This document shows, in pieces, positions 6,475-7,505 of a stretch of 7,505 bases of DNA. Positions within the stretch are counted from its first letter, which is position 1. Every line of letters starts with the position of its first letter. This DNA is from Bifidobacterium breve (lineage in GTDB: Bacteria; Actinomycetota; Actinomycetes; S36-B12), in the NCBI GenBank assembly GCA_945900705.1, contig CAMDKJ010000084.1, positions 1 through 7,505 of the forward strand. Direction: 5' to 3'. The translations under genes were made by a program, and so were the position numbers. The notes below the pieces were generated by a model. That model ran no database searches and was not told the DNA's origin. It was given only the letters and a program-made list of their open reading frames with translations.

Positions 6475-7505
6475 CTAGCGAAAGGCTGCTTGCAGCATGC
6501 CCATCGCTTCGGCGACGCAAGCGGAGTCCGATTTCGGGCGTTGGCGGGCGGCGTTGCCACCCGAGAAACCAACTAGTGCCGGAGCACCGACGACGTCAGT
6601 TACGTTATAAAACTCCGTCCAACGCAGCGCCGAACCTGGTGCCAAATTCGATGACTGGGCGGGCACTCCACCACCTACTATTCCGAACACTGTCTCCTGG
6701 CCCCACCACTGTTTGTTATATCGCAAGATAACTTTCTCAAGGTCGCCGGTTGCAATGCCACCAATGGCCGCTTGGATGGCTTTGGATAATCCAGTAATAC
6801 TTGGAGACTGGGCTTGCAGTAGTGAAACTGGCACCGCCACTACCACTGCATCGGCGGTTAGTACTGCACCTGACTCAAGTGTGACATGAACTCCATTCGA
6901 TTGCGATGCGTCGACATTTGCAACTGGCGAGTTGAGTCGCACATCTAGGCCGTCGGCTAATAATTCTGGGATGCGCTGGTAGCCGCCTGAGACGAATGCG
7001 TCACCGCCGAGAAAATCACCGCCTTCGGTGGTGGCCCGAGCACCCAAGCGCGTAGCATCGAGGCCATACTCCTGAACTACACCAGTCTCAACCGCCCAAG
7101 TTGAAAACCGATTGGCTGGCAGTCCATGCTGCTGCAACCACGAGGCCACTGAAGTGCTGGGGTTCGGCCATGAATTTTCAAGCTGGCTCAAGAGTCTAAA
7201 TAGTTGGTTCGAAGAGCGTTCAGCACTTGGTGATGGCCGCCCAGTCTTGGTATCACGGAAACTTTCATCGTCATAGTCGCTCGGGATCAATTTAAGCTGA
7301 GCCTGCTGCGCTAGTGGCACAAGTGGGTTGGACTTCAGCGCGTGCACCCAGGCGGCACCCATCTCAACTGGTAATCCCCAAGTCGAATCGGTATGGACTC
7401 GACCGCCGACTCGATTCCGAGCCTCTAACACCACCACCTCGGCACCATTCATGGTGAGGTCGTGACCGGCGGACACACCGGCCATACCGGCTCCGATGAC
7501 GATGA
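6475..7505 (-). CDS. Flavin amine oxidase, 5' end outside window and apparently truncated at the C-terminus
   Basis: The frame is open to the right edge: codons before the ATG at 7485 read IVIGAGMAG, the Rossmann FAD-binding motif, so that ATG is internal and the true start lies outside. Then come VVVLEARNRVGGRV (the FAD-ribose Glu and the RxGGR motif) and VEMGAAWVH, followed by the substrate domain. FVSGGYQRIPELLADGLDVRL, split near residues 164-184 from that ATG, and ADAVVVAVPVSLL match the flavin monoamine/polyamine oxidase family. LEKVILRYNKQWW carries the Lys (251) expected near flavin N5. The protein stops at AMGMLQAAFR, just where family members continue for roughly another 100 residues with the W-x-x-DP...GSYS and FAGEAT...GA-x-x-SG FAD-binding segment. 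The reading frames after the stop do not supply this segment. If intact enough to fold it would oxidise an amine using O2; as seen it may be a pseudogene. Confidence 0.75.
   Translation of the reverse strand, partial: IVIGAGMAGVSAGHDLTMNGAEVVVLEARNRVGGRVHTDSTWGLPVEMGAAWVHALKSNPLVPLAQQAQLKLIPSDYDDESFRDTKTGRPSPSAERSSNQLFRLLSQLENSWPNPSTSVASWLQQHGLPANRFSTWAVETGVVQEYGLDATRLGARATTEGGDFLGGDAFVSGGYQRIPELLADGLDVRLNSPVANVDASQSNGVHVTLESGAVLTADAVVVAVPVSLLQAQSPSITGLSKAIQAAIGGIATGDLEKVILRYNKQWWGQETVFGIVGGGVPAQSSNLAPGSALRWTEFYNVTDVVGAPALVGFSGGNAARQRPKSDSACVAEAMGMLQAAFR

Noticed and set aside
6475..6477. Simple frameshift or single stop mutation as the cause of the short amine oxidase
   Set aside because: None of the three frames beyond the TAG contains the expected W-x-x-DP or GEAT motifs, and the convergent gene begins only 20 bp away.

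Overview
The window looks like chromosomal DNA of an actinobacterium (Actinomycetota) of moderate GC content. This is inferred from protein style and, above all, from promoter architecture. All four genes whose start is visible and unambiguous have a TANNNT -10 hexamer ending exactly 6 nt before an ATG or GTG start codon, with no Shine-Dalgarno sequence. This is the signature of leaderless transcripts, which are common in actinobacteria. No tRNA, rRNA, CRISPR array, insertion sequence or long repeat was seen. Coding density is very high: the largest intergenic gap is 75 bp.

Layout from left to right. (1) 1-1446, +: the 3' part of a large secreted enzyme, consisting of the end of a clan GH-A-like glycoside hydrolase barrel, a bacterial Ig-like domain and a C-terminal DUF1566/Lcl-type domain. 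(2) 1486-2316, +: a ten-helix EamA/DMT transporter. (3) 2352-3230, +: a divergent pterin-binding (dihydropteroate synthase-like) TIM barrel. (4) 3231-4175, -: a SAM methyltransferase with an EgtD-like fold. Its stop codon directly abuts that of gene 3. (5) 4202-4858, -: a small secreted protein with two cysteine-paired beta modules. (6) 4934-6454, +: a secreted beta-propeller-like protein, divergent from gene 5 across a 75-bp shared promoter region. (7) 6475 to the right edge, -: a flavin amine oxidase whose 5' end lies beyond the window and whose C-terminal FAD-domain segment appears to be missing.

The part most worth attention is the central pair 3/4. The DHPS-like protein keeps most pterin-pocket residues and the C-terminal R-x-H anion site but has lost the Lys of the SRK loop and the Arg of the STRPG loop. 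It is therefore unlikely to be ordinary FolP. The neighbouring methyltransferase keeps the SAM-binding region of the EgtD/EasF family but has Phe where EgtD has the Glu that holds histidine. Together they could act on one small molecule, possibly a pterin-like or amine-containing compound. That link is inferred from adjacency only. The remaining genes (glycoside hydrolase, transporter, two exported proteins, amine oxidase) look like ordinary accessory and cell-surface functions, each with its own promoter rather than in one operon.
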